Shown: positions 7,498 through 17,748, numbered from the stretch's first letter. The stretch is DNA of 64,000 nucleotides from an uncultured Acidimicrobiales bacterium (GCA_938029215.1 CALHFG010000070.1:1-64000), one strand, 5' to 3'. The notes: generated by a model from the letters alone, not told the origin. A program made the numbers and translations.

Positions 7498-9621
7498 GTG
7501 ATGGGAGGAGCCACCGCTACAGCAGTTTTGGGGTTCCCACTCGCGTACGCCGAAACACAGCGCTTCAGCCTGGGCGTACCGCGCTCGATTCAGGTGGTCA
7601 ACGACGGCCTCACCGTATTGTTCCTACGGTCGGTCAACGGCAAAGACTCCACACTCCTTCTCTGGGCGCTCGATGTGGAAACGGGCGTCGAGCGAGTCCT
7701 CGTGGATCCAGCCGACCTGACATCCACGGCCGAAGACCTGACCGCCGAAGAGCGAGCCCGAAGAGAACGAGCCCGCGAATCTGCCGGGGGGATCGTCCGA
7801 TTCGCTTCCGCCCAGGGCGCTCGGTTGGTGACGTTCATCTTGGCGGGCACCGTGTATGTGGCCGACGTAGACACCGGGCACGTCCGACATGTGCAAACCG
7901 CCAGTCCCGCCTTTGACCCTCGCCTCAGTCCTGACGGCCAATTCATCGCCTACGTGAGCGCCTCGGCGTTACGAGTCGTGAAGCTCGGCGATTCTCCCCA
8001 ACAGGATCAAGACATCGAACTCTCGCCACCCGAATCGGATCCCGCCGTCTCGTGGGGTCTCGCCGAATTCGTGGCCGGCGAAGAAATGGGACGAACCCGC
8101 GGGTTCTGGTGGTCACCGGCCAACAACGCTCTCCTCGCTACCCGCGTGGATGTCACCAACGTGCCGCAATGGTTCATTGGGGACCCTGCCCATCCCGGAG
8201 CTCCCGCTACCCCGATTCGATATCCAGCGGCCGGAGAAACCAATGCATCAGTCGAGCTCTACCTCGTTCCGCTGAGCGGACCACCCCGACGAATCGACTG
8301 GGACGCCGACAACTTCGAGTATTTGGCCGACGTCGTATGGACCGAGCAACACCCACTGCTCGTGCGCCAAACTCGCGACCAGCGGACGACCTCAATAGCT
8401 GCGATCGACGTGGGTGCCAATTCCGTTGCCGAGATCCGCTCGATCACCGATGCACATTGGACCGAGCTTCAATCCGGAGCACCTCGTCAACACGGTGGGT
8501 CGCTCTACACCATCGAAGATCTTCCCGACCGCAGAGCACTGTGCATCGACGGCCGCCCCGTAACCGAAGCCGGACTACAGGTTCGGTCGATCGTCGCCAT
8601 CGACGCAGCCGGCACCACTATCACCACCAGCTTCGACGACCCGACCGAGGTCCACGTGGTCCAGATCCCGGCCGACGGCTGGTCCCCGGTCCAGTTATCT
8701 GCCGATCCCGGAGTCCATGGCGCGTCAATCGCGCATGGTACGTCGGTGATCTCTTCGACGGTCCCCCACTCGCCGGTCACCTCCTTCACCGTGCGACGGA
8801 ACGACCACGAGCACACCATTCGAAACCTTTGCGAAGACCCCTGGCTCCGAGCAGATCCCGAGTTCCACTTCCTCGGCGCCCGAAAGCTGGCGACCGCCCT
8901 GTTCCTTCCGTCGGGCCACGACGGATCGTCGTCGCTTCCGGTCTTGCTCGACCCCTACGGCGGTCCGCATGCCCAGCGGGTCCTTAAATCGCACAACCCC
9001 CACCTGGTGTCTAGATGGTTCGCCGAGCAGGGCTATGCCGTCATCGTCACCGACGGTCGCGGAACACCGGGCCGGGGGCCGGCCTTCGAACGCGAGGTAT
9101 GGGGCGACCTCGCCGCCCCAGCTCTCGAGGATCAGATCGATGCCCTCGACGCCGCCCACGATCTCTACCCGTTCCTCGATCTTGAGCGGGTCGGCATCCG
9201 AGGCTGGTCATTCGGCGGGTATCTCGCGGCGCTGGCGGCGATGCGAGCACCATCTCGAATCCATGCCGCCGTCGCCGGCGCGCCCGTGACCGACTGGGCC
9301 CTCTACGACACCCACTACACCGAGCGCTACCTGGGTCATCCCGATGAGCATCCCGAGCACTACGAGCGCACCAACCTGATGAACGATGCTGCTCGCCTCG
9401 AACGCCCGTTGCTCCTGATTCACGGTTTGGCCGACGACAACGTGGTGGCGGCTCACACCTTGCAGCTGTCTTCCGCATTGCTCGCCCATGGTCGGCCGCA
9501 TCAGGTTCTCCCTCTCAGTGGCGTGACCCATATGACCCCCCAGGCGGTGGTGGCTCAGAACCTGTTGCTGCTCCAGTTGGACTTCCTCAACGAGCACCTC
9601 AGTGAAGGCGTGCTTTCATGA
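7498..9621 (+). CDS. S9 family (prolyl oligopeptidase / DPP-IV-like) serine peptidase
   Basis: 707 residues. An N-terminal beta-propeller region (about 1-450) resembles the DPP-IV N-terminal domain, and an alpha/beta-hydrolase domain follows. The catalytic Ser571 lies in GWSFGGY, the Asp is in ADDNV (Asp646 or 647), and His678 is in THMTP. The phrase GRGTPGRGPAFE is typical of bacterial DPP-IV relatives. It should remove dipeptides or cleave short peptides. No signal peptide is evident, so a cytoplasmic site is likely. The GTG start is fixed by the -10 box. Its stop overlaps the rsgA start by 4 nt (ATGA). Confidence 0.92.
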   Translation: MMGGATATAVLGFPLAYAETQRFSLGVPRSIQVVNDGLTVLFLRSVNGKDSTLLLWALDVETGVERVLVDPADLTSTAEDLTAEERARRERARESAGGIVRFASAQGARLVTFILAGTVYVADVDTGHVRHVQTASPAFDPRLSPDGQFIAYVSASALRVVKLGDSPQQDQDIELSPPESDPAVSWGLAEFVAGEEMGRTRGFWWSPANNALLATRVDVTNVPQWFIGDPAHPGAPATPIRYPAAGETNASVELYLVPLSGPPRRIDWDADNFEYLADVVWTEQHPLLVRQTRDQRTTSIAAIDVGANSVAEIRSITDAHWTELQSGAPRQHGGSLYTIEDLPDRRALCIDGRPVTEAGLQVRSIVAIDAAGTTITTSFDDPTEVHVVQIPADGWSPVQLSADPGVHGASIAHGTSVISSTVPHSPVTSFTVRRNDHEHTIRNLCEDPWLRADPEFHFLGARKLATALFLPSGHDGSSSLPVLLDPYGGPHAQRVLKSHNPHLVSRWFAEQGYAVIVTDGRGTPGRGPAFEREVWGDLAAPALEDQIDALDAAHDLYPFLDLERVGIRGWSFGGYLAALAAMRAPSRIHAAVAGAPVTDWALYDTHYTERYLGHPDEHPEHYERTNLMNDAARLERPLLLIHGLADDNVVAAHTLQLSSALLAHGRPHQVLPLSGVTHMTPQAVVAQNLLLLQLDFLNEHLSEGVLS

Positions 9622-10727
9622 GCGACGCCATGGCGCGCCTGGCGCCAGATCTGCCATCCCTGGGATGGAACGCAAAGCTCGATAAGTGGGCCGACAAACA
9701 CGATGCCGAGCTTCGCGGTCGCGTGGCCAGGACCCACCGCGGCACCTGCGTCGTCTTTGTCGGCGACAACAAAGTTGTCACCGCAACCTCGGCCTCAGTT
9801 CGTACCAACACGGGCAAAGCGCCCGCCACGGGCGACTTCGTGGCGATCCGTGCCGACAAAGAGAATGACGGCGAGTATCTCGTTTCCGCTATTGCGAACC
9901 GGCGCACCGCTCTAGCCCGCCGTGCACCGGGTCGGGCACCCGAGCCCCAGATCTTGGCCGCCAACATCGACGACGTCTTCGTGATGCAGGGCATGGACCG
10001 ACCGGTGAACTTCCCGCGCCTTGAACGATTGCTAGTTATCGCATGGGACAGTGGCGCAGAACCGGTGGTGCTGCTCACCAAGGCCGACCAGGTGAATGAC
10101 CCCGATAGCGCGGTGAAGGCGATCCAAGCGATTGCTCCGGGCGTCAAGTGCCTGGCCATCTCCACCCACACCGGTCGGAACATCGAAGCTGTTCAGAAAC
10201 GAATTCACGGCACCCGCACCGTCGCACTTATCGGCCTCTCCGGCATCGGCAAATCAACGCTGGTTAACACCTTGTCCGGCGGCGAGGTGCAGCGGACCGG
10301 ACAGGTCCGAGCAGTCGACAGCCGCGGTCGTCACACGACCGTTACGAGAGACTTGATCCCGTTGCCTGGAGGCGGAATCGTGGTCGACACGCCCGGAATT
10401 CGAGAGATCGCCCTGTGGGAGGCGCGAACCGGCCTGGCGAAGACCTTCCCGCTCATTCACGAGGCCACCGACCGGTGCAAGTTCGCCGACTGCACGCACA
10501 ACCGCGAGCCCGACTGCGCAGTTCGACGGCTTACCAGGGACCGAATCGTCAACAAGCGTCGCGTTGATCACTACCTCAAGCTGCAAGCTGAACTGGATGA
10601 CCAAGACGCTCAGAAGGCCGATTTCGCACGCCGGGCGGAGAATCGAGCCAAGGTGAATGCCGAAGAGCGGTCCGACCGCAAAGAGAAGCAACGGCCCAAG
10701 TCGGACCGGCGGCGCAGAAGGCGCTGA
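9618..10727 (+). CDS. rsgA: Ribosome small-subunit-dependent GTPase A
   Basis: 369 residues: N-terminal OB-fold (about 33-100), circularly permuted GTPase domain with G4 TKAD (154-157) ahead of G1 GLSGIGKST (206-214) and G3 DTPG, then a zinc-binding segment with Cys287, Cys292, His294 and Cys300. A strongly basic C-terminal tail ends in a run of arginines. RsgA checks late maturation of the 30S subunit by binding the decoding centre and hydrolysing GTP. It starts inside the stop of the S9 peptidase gene (ATGA overlap), so expression is probably coupled. Confidence 0.95.
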   Translation: MSDAMARLAPDLPSLGWNAKLDKWADKHDAELRGRVARTHRGTCVVFVGDNKVVTATSASVRTNTGKAPATGDFVAIRADKENDGEYLVSAIANRRTALARRAPGRAPEPQILAANIDDVFVMQGMDRPVNFPRLERLLVIAWDSGAEPVVLLTKADQVNDPDSAVKAIQAIAPGVKCLAISTHTGRNIEAVQKRIHGTRTVALIGLSGIGKSTLVNTLSGGEVQRTGQVRAVDSRGRHTTVTRDLIPLPGGGIVVDTPGIREIALWEARTGLAKTFPLIHEATDRCKFADCTHNREPDCAVRRLTRDRIVNKRRVDHYLKLQAELDDQDAQKADFARRAENRAKVNAEERSDRKEKQRPKSDRRRRRR

Positions 10728-10751
10728 AAAAGCTGCAAGAATAGGTCGGTC

Positions 10752-11147
10752 ATGGCTTCCCGGTACTCGTTCCCCATCGCCGCTCTCCTCGGAGTGGCCC
10801 TGTCCCTGTCAGCGTGCGGCCGAACCGAGCCAGTTGCATCAGATGCGACCACCACCACGCCGGCCACCACCGTTCCCACCACGGTGGGAACAACCGCTCC
10901 ACCGACCACGGCAGCGGAGCAGCCCTCCGCCTATGTTGTCCAACCTGGCGACAGTCTCGGCGGAATCGCCAGCGCGTTTGGACTGAACGCCGACGAGCTC
11001 GCCGAATACAACAGCCTCGAAAACCCCGACCGCATCTCTGTCGGCCAGCAGCTGTTGATTCCGCCCGGCGCCACCAGTACGTCGACGACCCCGACCACTG
11101 CGGCAGCCCCTCCCCCGGAGACCACGGCCACCACCGCTGGCGGGTAG
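10752..11147 (+). CDS. LysM-domain lipoprotein
   Basis: 131 residues. A signal peptide ends in the lipobox L-S-A-C with the modified Cys22. A Thr/Pro-rich spacer follows, then one LysM domain (about 60-104) starting YVVQPGDSL and ending QQLLIP, then a second Thr/Pro-rich tail. LysM domains bind peptidoglycan or other N-acetylglucosamine polymers, so this is a lipid-anchored wall-binding protein without a visible catalytic domain. It lies 24 bp after rsgA and may be co-transcribed. Lipoprotein maturation would involve the Lnt homologue at 50448-51995. Confidence 0.88.
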   Translation: MASRYSFPIAALLGVALSLSACGRTEPVASDATTTTPATTVPTTVGTTAPPTTAAEQPSAYVVQPGDSLGGIASAFGLNADELAEYNSLENPDRISVGQQLLIPPGATSTSTTPTTAAAPPPETTATTAGG

Positions 11148-11270
11148 CGAACACCGTCTCACCTCGCGGTCCGCGGCCTCACCGCCAGACGTTCCCTTTG
11201 TCACCTCAAATGCCCGGACGAGCGTGCCGATACCACCACGAGCGCCGCCCCCAAAAAGGACACCCACCCA

Positions 11271-12464
11271 ATGAACAAGTCGGACATCGTCATAGTTGGC
11301 GGAGGCATCGTCGGTCTCGCCACCGCCCACCAACTCCTCAAGCAGCAGCCCGAGCTGAGTGTCACGGTGCTCGAGAAAGAGTCCGCCGTAGCCCGCCATC
11401 AAACCGGACACAACTCCGGCGTTTTACATAGCGGCATCTACTACAAGCCAGGTAGTCGGAAAGCGCTGCTGGCAACGTCGGGTCGCAGCGCCATGGTGGA
11501 GTTCTGCCAGACCCACAACATCGCGCACGACGTTTGTGGCAAGGTCATTGTGGCAACCCAAGACCTGGACCTCCCCCGGCTCGATGTGCTCGAGGAACGT
11601 GCAGCCGCAAACGGCGTCTCCGCTCGTCGGATCGACGTCGGCGAGTTGAAGGAGATGGAGCCCAACGCCGCCGGCATCGCTGGACTTCATGTTCCAGCCG
11701 CCGGAATCACCGACTACGGCGAGGTCTGCCGCGCCATGGCCACAGCCATTGGCGACATGGGCGGGACGGTACGAACCGGAACGAGGGTTACCTCGATTAA
11801 GGAAGGTTCGACGGTCCGGATCGAAACCACCAACGGCGACTTCGAAGCAGACCTTGTGGTTACCTGCGGCGGACTCCACAGTGACCGACTGGCACTCCAG
11901 ACCGCACCCGATACCCCCGAACGCATCATGCCGTTTCGGGGTGAGTATTTCGAACTTGCCCCTCACCGCAGGCACCTGGTCAACAACCTCATCTACCCGG
12001 TTCCAGACCCCGACTTTCCGTTCCTCGGTGTTCATCTCACCCGCATGATCGACGGGTCGATTCACGCTGGACCGAATGCGGTCTTGGCGCTGGCTCGCGA
12101 GGGTTACACGTGGGGGGATATCGACCTGAAGGACCTCAGCGAGGTGCTGCGAAATCCGGGGTGGTGGCGTTTGGCTCGCAACTACTGGAAGACCGGGATG
12201 GGTGAGTATTACCGATCGCTGTCGAAGAAGGCGTTCGTTAAGGCGCTTCAACGACTCGTGCCCGCAGTCCAAGTAGAAGATCTTGTGGCGTCACCGGCGG
12301 GCGTTCGAGCTCAGGCCGTGAGTCGAGAAGGCTCACTGCTGGACGATTTTGTTTGGTCCGAGACCGCCCGCGTGGTGAACGTGCTGAACGCACCATCCCC
12401 CGCCGCGACCGCTTCCCTGGCCATAGGCGACGCCATCGTGGAACGGCTCGCCGACCACCAGTAG
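11271..12464 (+). CDS. lhgO: L-2-hydroxyglutarate oxidase
   Basis: 397 residues of the DAO-type FAD oxidoreductase fold. The Rossmann motif GGGIVGLATA begins at about residue 9. The segment ARHQTGHNSGVLHSGIYY is the signature of the L-2-hydroxyglutarate oxidase branch. The enzyme oxidises L-2-hydroxyglutarate to 2-oxoglutarate, repairing a side product of central metabolism. A Shine-Dalgarno-like AAGGA lies upstream of the ATG. The gene converges on the cyclase gene with an 8-bp gap. Confidence 0.9.
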   Translation: MNKSDIVIVGGGIVGLATAHQLLKQQPELSVTVLEKESAVARHQTGHNSGVLHSGIYYKPGSRKALLATSGRSAMVEFCQTHNIAHDVCGKVIVATQDLDLPRLDVLEERAAANGVSARRIDVGELKEMEPNAAGIAGLHVPAAGITDYGEVCRAMATAIGDMGGTVRTGTRVTSIKEGSTVRIETTNGDFEADLVVTCGGLHSDRLALQTAPDTPERIMPFRGEYFELAPHRRHLVNNLIYPVPDPDFPFLGVHLTRMIDGSIHAGPNAVLALAREGYTWGDIDLKDLSEVLRNPGWWRLARNYWKTGMGEYYRSLSKKAFVKALQRLVPAVQVEDLVASPAGVRAQAVSREGSLLDDFVWSETARVVNVLNAPSPAATASLAIGDAIVERLADHQ

Positions 12465-12472
12465 GCGGTGGC

Positions 12473-15400
12473 TTAGGCCTCCTGTTGGGGGCTCACGAGA
12501 TCTTGACGGCCGACCACGGTTTTGAAGGCCTCGAGCCAACCGGTCGGGTCGATACCCAAGGCGTGACATCCCTGTTCTGCGTTGGCCAATGACTCGAACC
12601 CACAGACGCCCGACAACAGCGCCGCTATCGGAACGCTGATGCGATCATTGGTGGCCCCGAGCTCCGCCACCGCATGTTCGAGTACAGATTTCGACTCGGT
12701 AATTCGACCCTGACGGAAATAGAGACCCGCCAGCGCGGCGCGGGCCCGGAACACGTCGAGGTAGGTGGCTTCACCTTCAAGGACAAGATCGATCCGCTGC
12801 AGCGCCACATCAAGATTCCCGGCCGCCACATGGATAAGCGCGCTGACCGCATCGGCCGACACCCGGGTGGATTCGGGAACTTCACGATCGACCCAGGTCA
12901 GCTCACGAATTGCCTCGTCGACCTGTCCCTGCTGCAAGAACGCCAAAGCAAGAGAGACGATGATCTCGCTCTCGCCTACAACGTCGGGTTCGGCATGAAC
13001 CGAGTCGAACCGGCTCGCCCATTGCATCACGCCGATCGGGTCGCCGATACGTGCCGCTGCCGCGCAGTTGGCAGCTGACGCCAGCCGACGGGAATCGGCG
13101 TCACCCTGATGCTCGGCCAGAGCAAACGATTGCTCCAGAGAAAGGAGCCCTTCGTCGATTCGCGCTAGCGAGACATGGGCGCGTCCTTGAATGGCTCGGG
13201 CCTGCACCGCCAAGTTCACATCGTCAGCGCGGGCTGCCGCCGACAGCGCCAACTGGGTCGCAGTCAGTGCCTCTTCAGGCCGGCCCGACCACAGCCGGAT
13301 CGACCCGTCGAGCACGTGAATAATCGCTTCAGCCCAGGGGTCGCCACGACGGGTTGTGTCGGGCAGCACCTCCGATACGAGAGCGTCAGCCTCTGCCAGG
13401 CGTCCGTTGTGGAACAGCACCCAGGCTTCAACCCCACGGGTCCAGGTGAGCCCGCCGCTATCCCCCAAGTCGGTGAAGAGTTCCTTGGCCCGGGCCACGA
13501 ACTGCGCGGCCTCATCGACCCGTCCGGTCCGAAACGCCTGCCAGGCCAGGCTCTGGTATGCCCACGCTTCGCTGCGGCTGTCGTTGATCGACGCCGCTAC
13601 CCGCTGGGAGGCCTCTAGGGCTCGGCGTGCCAGATCGTGGTCGGAACGATCGAGCTCGGACAACCCAAGCAGACGCAAGGCAAGCGCCTGCTCTGCCAGC
13701 TCACCTAACGAGGCCAGCCGGTCTGCGGCCTCGCGCAACATTGAGGCGGCCTTGGCGTGGTTACCCGACCTGCGTTCCAAATTGCCTCGAACAAGCAGAG
13801 CCCGAGCCCGGAGGATTGGGTCTCGGCCAACCAGTCGGTCCAGATGATCGAGGTCGTCTCTGGCGTCGTGCAGCTGACCGATCTCGAGACGTGCCTGAGC
13901 CCGCCAGTAGACCATTCGGGCCCTGGTCTCGTCATCGGATGCGAGATCGATTCCCGTGGTAAACCACGGCTCGGCCGAAGGCGGGTCGCTCTTGAGAGCC
14001 CGAATCCCGGCTTCCTCGACCCAATGGATTGCCTTTGCCAGCACGGTTGGTCGATCGATAGTTGCAACCGAGCCCATCTCGATAACCAGCTGAGCCGATC
14101 GTCGATAGTGGTCGGCGATTGCCGCCACCGTCGAGTTTCGAAGTTCGCCAGGCACTTCCTGTTCGAGGAAGTTCGCGATCTGATAGTGACGCTGAGACCG
14201 AAGCGTCTTCGTGATAGTTGCATACGCGACGTCGCGAACAAGGTCGGAGCGGAAACGATACCTACCGTCTCGAACCTCGATGAGTCCTTCATCGATCAAA
14301 TCGTTGAGATCTTCACTGATGTCATCGACACGCCGGGCGGATCGCGCCATTTGGCTCAGACCCTCGATCGGACCAGCTCGACCAAGCACCGCCGCCTCGT
14401 CGAGCAGGAGACGCGCTCCGGTGTCCAACGCGTCGAGCCGCGCCGCAATCGTGCCTCGCAAGGTGTCGGGAAGCTGGGCTACCTCGGCAGTCATCAACTG
14501 ATCGACCACCTCATCGTCGCTCGCACCGTCGGCGGACCGACGGTCGATTAGTGCCACGAGCTCTTCGAGGAAGAAAGGATTTCCACCCGATCGTTCCACC
14601 AATCGCCGTGCGTTTCGTTCGCTCAGCTTGACCCCAAGATGCGGCAACAGCTCAGCCGTTGCAGCGGGATCGAGAGGATGAACCTGGAAGGTCAGGCTTC
14701 CGAAGTCACCGTTACGAAGTCCGGCGGGCAATTCGGCATCACGAGCGGTAACGATGACCATCAGAGGGCGGTCGTGCAGGGTGTTCAAGATCCGCTCCAT
14801 CAGACCCCACACCGCGTCAGACGCCCAGTCGGCATCTGACAACACAAAGACGATGGGCGTAAGTTCAAGCTGTGTTGCGAGCATCGCAGACACCGCCAGG
14901 TAGACCTCGGAGCGGTTTCGCTCTCGATCGCCGCCGCGTAGGGGCGTGTGATAGCCCAACGCATGAAGAATCGCGGTGGTAAACCGCACCCGATTGTGAT
15001 CGACGCCGCGACTCTCGAGCCAACTGGCGATCGCCGCCTGAGCTTCGGCTTCCGACACGTCGCCGTCGAGCTCCAAGGCACCGCGAAGCGCTTCCGCGAT
15101 TGGCCACCACACGTTGGCCTCGCCATAGGGTGCGCACCGCCCGCGCAACACCAGCGCGTTACGCCGTTCAGCCTGCAGATGGGCGGCTTCGTTCGCAATC
15201 CGATTCTTGCCAACGCCAGCTTCGCCTTGCAGCATTGCCAGTTGAGCCCGACGGGCTTCGACGGCGAGCTTCCCCACGGCGTCGAGCACCCCGATCTCGT
15301 GGGACCGTCCAACCAATGGCCGGCGCGGCAGCCGTCGCTGACCGGGCACGCCTACCGACTCGATCGCCTCAAACAGCGCAACAGTGCCCGAACGTCCTCG

Positions 15401-15973
15401 GGTTTCGGTCTCACCCAGCAGCCGGTACACGATTGCGTCAGACGAAGCGGCAGCGGTAGCGGGTCCAACAACGATCTGACCCGGATCCGCCATGGACTCC
15501 AGCCGCGAGGCCAGGTTCATGGTGTCTCCCATGGCCGTGTAGTCGCCGCCGACGCTTGTGGCCCCGACCAACACGTCGCCGGTCGTGATACCGATACGGA
15601 GCTGCACTTCGTCGCCGAGCTGCCCTTCGGCCAATGCATCGCGCATCGCTAGGGCGGCTCGAACGGCCCGTTCAGGATCGTCGGCATGAGCAACCGGCGC
15701 GCCGAATAGCGCCACGATCTCGTCGCCCACGATCTTGTCAACCCGTCCACCGAAACGCTGAATTTCTTCGCCCAACCGCTGGAAGGTCCGGTCGACGAGA
15801 CGCTTCACCTGTTCGGGGTCAAGATCCTGGGAAAAGGTGGTGAATCCCACGATGTCGGCAAAGAGCACGGTGACCAGCCGGCGTTCCTCGGTTGCGCTGG
15901 CCTGTGATTTCCCGCAATGGGGGCAGAAACGGGCGCCGTCGGGCACCGCAAGGCCGCACGCCGGACAGGTCAT
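12473..15973 (-). CDS. Zinc-ribbon class III adenylate/guanylate cyclase fused to AAA-type ATPase and TPR-like repeats
   Basis: 1166 residues. Order: zinc ribbon with CPAC and CPHC pairs (residues 3-20), class III cyclase domain (about 30-205), AAA/STAND-like ATPase (about 215-600), and a long helical TPR-like region to the end. Cyclase residues look intact: metal ligands Asp40 and Asp84, base-selecting Lys80 and Asp150, and Asn153/Arg157. The Lys/Asp pair favours ATP, hence cAMP. The ATPase P-loop reads GEAGVGKN: Asn257 replaces the Ser/Thr that binds magnesium, so ATP hydrolysis may be weak or absent. Such proteins are multi-domain regulators common in Actinobacteria; the ligand sensed is unknown. 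A TACAAT box 6 nt before the ATG suggests a leaderless mRNA. Confidence 0.9.
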   Translation of the reverse strand: MTCPACGLAVPDGARFCPHCGKSQASATEERRLVTVLFADIVGFTTFSQDLDPEQVKRLVDRTFQRLGEEIQRFGGRVDKIVGDEIVALFGAPVAHADDPERAVRAALAMRDALAEGQLGDEVQLRIGITTGDVLVGATSVGGDYTAMGDTMNLASRLESMADPGQIVVGPATAAASSDAIVYRLLGETETRGRSGTVALFEAIESVGVPGQRRLPRRPLVGRSHEIGVLDAVGKLAVEARRAQLAMLQGEAGVGKNRIANEAAHLQAERRNALVLRGRCAPYGEANVWWPIAEALRGALELDGDVSEAEAQAAIASWLESRGVDHNRVRFTTAILHALGYHTPLRGGDRERNRSEVYLAVSAMLATQLELTPIVFVLSDADWASDAVWGLMERILNTLHDRPLMVIVTARDAELPAGLRNGDFGSLTFQVHPLDPAATAELLPHLGVKLSERNARRLVERSGGNPFFLEELVALIDRRSADGASDDEVVDQLMTAEVAQLPDTLRGTIAARLDALDTGARLLLDEAAVLGRAGPIEGLSQMARSARRVDDISEDLNDLIDEGLIEVRDGRYRFRSDLVRDVAYATITKTLRSQRHYQIANFLEQEVPGELRNSTVAAIADHYRRSAQLVIEMGSVATIDRPTVLAKAIHWVEEAGIRALKSDPPSAEPWFTTGIDLASDDETRARMVYWRAQARLEIGQLHDARDDLDHLDRLVGRDPILRARALLVRGNLERRSGNHAKAASMLREAADRLASLGELAEQALALRLLGLSELDRSDHDLARRALEASQRVAASINDSRSEAWAYQSLAWQAFRTGRVDEAAQFVARAKELFTDLGDSGGLTWTRGVEAWVLFHNGRLAEADALVSEVLPDTTRRGDPWAEAIIHVLDGSIRLWSGRPEEALTATQLALSAAARADDVNLAVQARAIQGRAHVSLARIDEGLLSLEQSFALAEHQGDADSRRLASAANCAAAARIGDPIGVMQWASRFDSVHAEPDVVGESEIIVSLALAFLQQGQVDEAIRELTWVDREVPESTRVSADAVSALIHVAAGNLDVALQRIDLVLEGEATYLDVFRARAALAGLYFRQGRITESKSVLEHAVAELGATNDRISVPIAALLSGVCGFESLANAEQGCHALGIDPTGWLEAFKTVVGRQDLVSPQQEA

Positions 15974-15979
15974 GATCCC

Positions 15980-15985
15980 ATTGTA
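15980..15985 (-). promoter_or_regulatory. -10 box TACAAT, leaderless start of cyclase gene
   Basis: TACAAT on the minus strand, 6 nt (GGGATC), then ATG at 15973. This is the closest match to the TATAAT consensus in the window. Confidence 0.6.
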
Positions 15986-16077
15986 GAAGACTGTCGCAAG
16001 TCATTTTCTGTACGCCGCTTACTTATTTAGGTGCCCATGGCCTATTCGTCGGCCGCGTACTTTGGCACACTGACGGG

Positions 16078-17685
16078 ATGAGTTCCTCTTGGTGGCGAAA
16101 TGCCGTGATCTATCAGGTGTACGTACGTTCTTTTGCCGACAGCAACGGCGACGGCACCGGCGATATCAACGGGATTCGGTCCAAACTCCCCTACCTGGCA
16201 GAGCTTGGGGTCACGGGACTGTGGGTGAACCCCTGGTACGCCTCGCCACTTCGGGACGGCGGGTATGACGTTGCCGACTACCGAGACATCGAGCCAAGCT
16301 ACGGAACCCTCGACGACGCCAAGGCCATGATCGCCGAAGCACACGACCTCGGCCTCCGGGTGCTGGTCGACCTCGTCCCCAATCACACCTCCAGCGATCA
16401 CGCATGGTTTCAGGAAGCAATCAACGCACCTGTTGGCGACCCCTCACGAAGCAGGTACCTCATTCGAGATGGCCGAGGCCCCGACGGCAACGAACCACCG
16501 ACCAACTGGAAAAGCATCTTTGGAGGCTCGGCCTGGGACCAACTGGACGATGGCCAGTGGTATCTCCACCTGTTCGACACGACCCAGCCCGACCTCGACT
16601 GGACCAATACCGAGGTTCAGGAAGAGTTCAAAGACATCTTCCGCTTCTGGCTCGAAATTGGCGCCGACGGCTTCCGGGTCGATGTGGCCCACGGCTTGGC
16701 CAAAGACATGGACTTCCCCGACGAGGAGATCAGCGGCGAGCTGCTCCAAAACGCCAAGACCCCCAACCACCCCTACTGGGACCGCGACGACGTTCATCAA
16801 TACATCCGCCAATGGCGTGCTGTGTTGGAAGAGTATGACGACCGAATGATGGTCGCCGAGGCCTGGGTCGCTCCGGACCGCCAGCCGCTCTACATCCGCC
16901 CCGACGAGTATCACCAGTCCTTCGCCTTCGACTTTCTCGAATCGAACTGGGACAAAGAGGAGCTACGCGGCAATATCGAAGCCGCGATCGATTCAGCCGG
17001 ATCGGTCGACAACGTCCCTACCTGGACGCTGAGCAATCACGACGTTGTCCGGCACGCCACCCGGTACGGCCTGCCGCTCGGTACCAATTGGCGCACCTGG
17101 CTGCTGGACGGTCCTCACGACATCCTCGACGCCGATCTCGGCAATCGCCGGGCACGGGCGGCCATCATGTTCATGCTTGCGCTCCCGGGTTGTGTGTACC
17201 TCTACCAAGGTGAAGAACTTGGACTTCCCGAGGTCTATGACCTTCCGCTCGAAATCCTCGACGATCCCGTGTGGGTGATGAGCGGCAACACCGCCAAGGG
17301 CCGAGACGGATGCCGGGTACCCATCCCATGGTCGACAAGCGGCCCGTCATTCGGTTTCGGCGAACGCGAGGGTTGGCTCCCTCAACCTGACTTCTTTGGG
17401 GCACTCTCAGCGGAAGCTCAGGCCGGCGTCGGCGGCTCGATGCTCGAGCATTATCGCTCCGCTCTCGCTTTGCGGTCGACGCACATTCCTGACAGCGGCG
17501 ATATCGACTGGGCCGACGGACCGACCTCGGACACGCTCACCTTCTCCCGGCCTGGCGGTCTCACGTGCTGGATCAATTTTGGCTCCGACGATGTGGAACT
17601 GCCGGAAGACGCGGAGATTCTCCTGGCGAGCGAGCCCTCGTTCAACAGAGTGTTGGGCACCGACGGTGCAGTCTGGTTTCGGTAA
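16078..17685 (+). CDS. GH13 family alpha-glucosidase / oligo-1,6-glucosidase-like
   Basis: 535 residues with a full GH13 (alpha/beta)8 catalytic domain. Conserved regions include DLVPNHTS (about 98-105), GFRVDVAHG with nucleophile Asp202, VAEAW with acid/base Glu261, and SNHD with Asp322. The C-terminal beta domain is short. The family hydrolyses or transfers alpha-glucosyl residues from small malto- or isomalto-oligosaccharides or sucrose; exact specificity cannot be read from sequence. It is cytoplasmic, with no signal peptide. No sugar transporter gene is adjacent. CACACT lies 6 nt before the ATG, a poor version of the -10/leaderless pattern seen elsewhere. Confidence 0.9.
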   Translation: MSSSWWRNAVIYQVYVRSFADSNGDGTGDINGIRSKLPYLAELGVTGLWVNPWYASPLRDGGYDVADYRDIEPSYGTLDDAKAMIAEAHDLGLRVLVDLVPNHTSSDHAWFQEAINAPVGDPSRSRYLIRDGRGPDGNEPPTNWKSIFGGSAWDQLDDGQWYLHLFDTTQPDLDWTNTEVQEEFKDIFRFWLEIGADGFRVDVAHGLAKDMDFPDEEISGELLQNAKTPNHPYWDRDDVHQYIRQWRAVLEEYDDRMMVAEAWVAPDRQPLYIRPDEYHQSFAFDFLESNWDKEELRGNIEAAIDSAGSVDNVPTWTLSNHDVVRHATRYGLPLGTNWRTWLLDGPHDILDADLGNRRARAAIMFMLALPGCVYLYQGEELGLPEVYDLPLEILDDPVWVMSGNTAKGRDGCRVPIPWSTSGPSFGFGEREGWLPQPDFFGALSAEAQAGVGGSMLEHYRSALALRSTHIPDSGDIDWADGPTSDTLTFSRPGGLTCWINFGSDDVELPEDAEILLASEPSFNRVLGTDGAVWFR

Positions 17686-17748
17686 ATCCCCCAGCTGTTA
17701 GGACCTATAGCGGCCCAAATGGGCTGTAAGTCCCGTCGGCGACACGGC

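Noticed and set aside
17715-17735. GCCC-AAAT-GGGC hairpin before the ABC ATPase gene as a terminator
   Set aside because: The stem is only four strong pairs, with no T-run.
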